DNA from: Pasteurellaceae bacterium
Lineage (GTDB): Bacteria > Pseudomonadota > Gammaproteobacteria > Enterobacterales > Pasteurellaceae
Assembly: GCA_900756875.1 (NCBI GenBank)
Contig: CAAELW010000091.1
Location: 1 to 6,875 of the forward strand
Direction: 5' to 3'
Length of the DNA stretch: 6,875 bases
The position numbers were made by a program, and so were the translations under genes. The notes beneath the pieces are model-generated. The model ran no database searches and was not told the DNA's origin. It saw only the letters and a list, made by a program, of their open reading frames with translations. Position 1 is the stretch's first letter; the number at the start of each line of letters is the position of its first letter. This document shows positions 6,811-6,875 of this stretch, piece by piece.

Positions 6811-6875
6811 TTACAAACCTAATACGGCAAATAACACCCAAACAGTGTAAATGGTTGCGAGGCCGTAGAAGATAA
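6811..6875 (-). CDS. C-terminal end of a membrane protein (partial)
   Basis: Only the last 20 codons and stop (TAA, 6813-6811) lie in the window. The peptide ends IYTVWVLFAVLGL and is almost wholly hydrophobic, which fits a final transmembrane helix of a transporter-like protein ending in the membrane or just outside it. The open frame reaches the window edge and the paired-USS terminator follows correctly on its 3' side, which supports a real gene. I do not recognise the family. In H. influenzae Rd I recall groEL beside rplI, so this flank differs. Confidence 0.6.
   Translation of the reverse strand, partial: IFYGLATIYTVWVLFAVLGL

Overview
The window is chromosomal DNA of a Haemophilus-type Pasteurellaceae species. 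Evidence: three exact copies of the uptake signal core AAGTGCGGT on the + strand and one on the − strand, housekeeping proteins that read as close relatives of the H. influenzae ones, and the order infA–rpsF–priB–rpsR–rplI next to ksgA and lic2A, which I recall from H. influenzae. Two things argue against a plain H. influenzae Rd-like strain. The last gene is a membrane protein where I recall groEL in Rd, and none of the LPS genes carries the simple-sequence repeats typical of H. influenzae. H. parainfluenzae, H. haemolyticus or an unusual H. influenzae all remain possible.

Layout. (1) 53-901: a GT25 galactosyltransferase of the lic2A type, + strand, ending at a hairpin shared with the convergent gene. 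(2) 1026-4527, all on the − strand: read from the right, losA (GT25), losB (GT9 heptosyltransferase), ksgA/rsmA (16S rRNA dimethyltransferase) and an LgtC-like GT8 glycosyltransferase. losA/losB overlap by 8 nt and the GT8 gene starts one base after the ksgA stop, so the four look like one operon with a housekeeping gene inside an LPS outer-core cluster. (3) 4528-4856: a divergent control region with candidate promoters in both directions and two overlapping inverted repeats around the infA −10 box. (4) 4857-5121: infA with its own terminator. (5) 5144-6711: the rpsF-priB-rpsR-rplI operon with a strong promoter, a structured leader that can sequester the rpsF ribosome-binding site and fits the known S6:S18 autoregulatory element, and a terminator. 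(6) 6757-6875: a paired-USS terminator and the tail of a − strand membrane protein.

How the genes work together. Lic2A-type enzymes add beta-Gal to a core glucose, and LgtC-type enzymes can cap lactose with alpha-Gal. LosB/LosA make a heptose-containing outer-core extension. The locus could therefore hold two alternative or combined LPS extensions. The most notable feature is that the octanucleotide site that makes losA phase-variable in nontypeable H. influenzae is present but degenerate here, and lic2A lacks its CAAT tract, so both genes look locked rather than switching. I see no new kind of system. The points most worth checking are the locked losA allele, the ambiguous lic2A start, the infA promoter palindromes and the possible pseudoknot in the rpsF leader.
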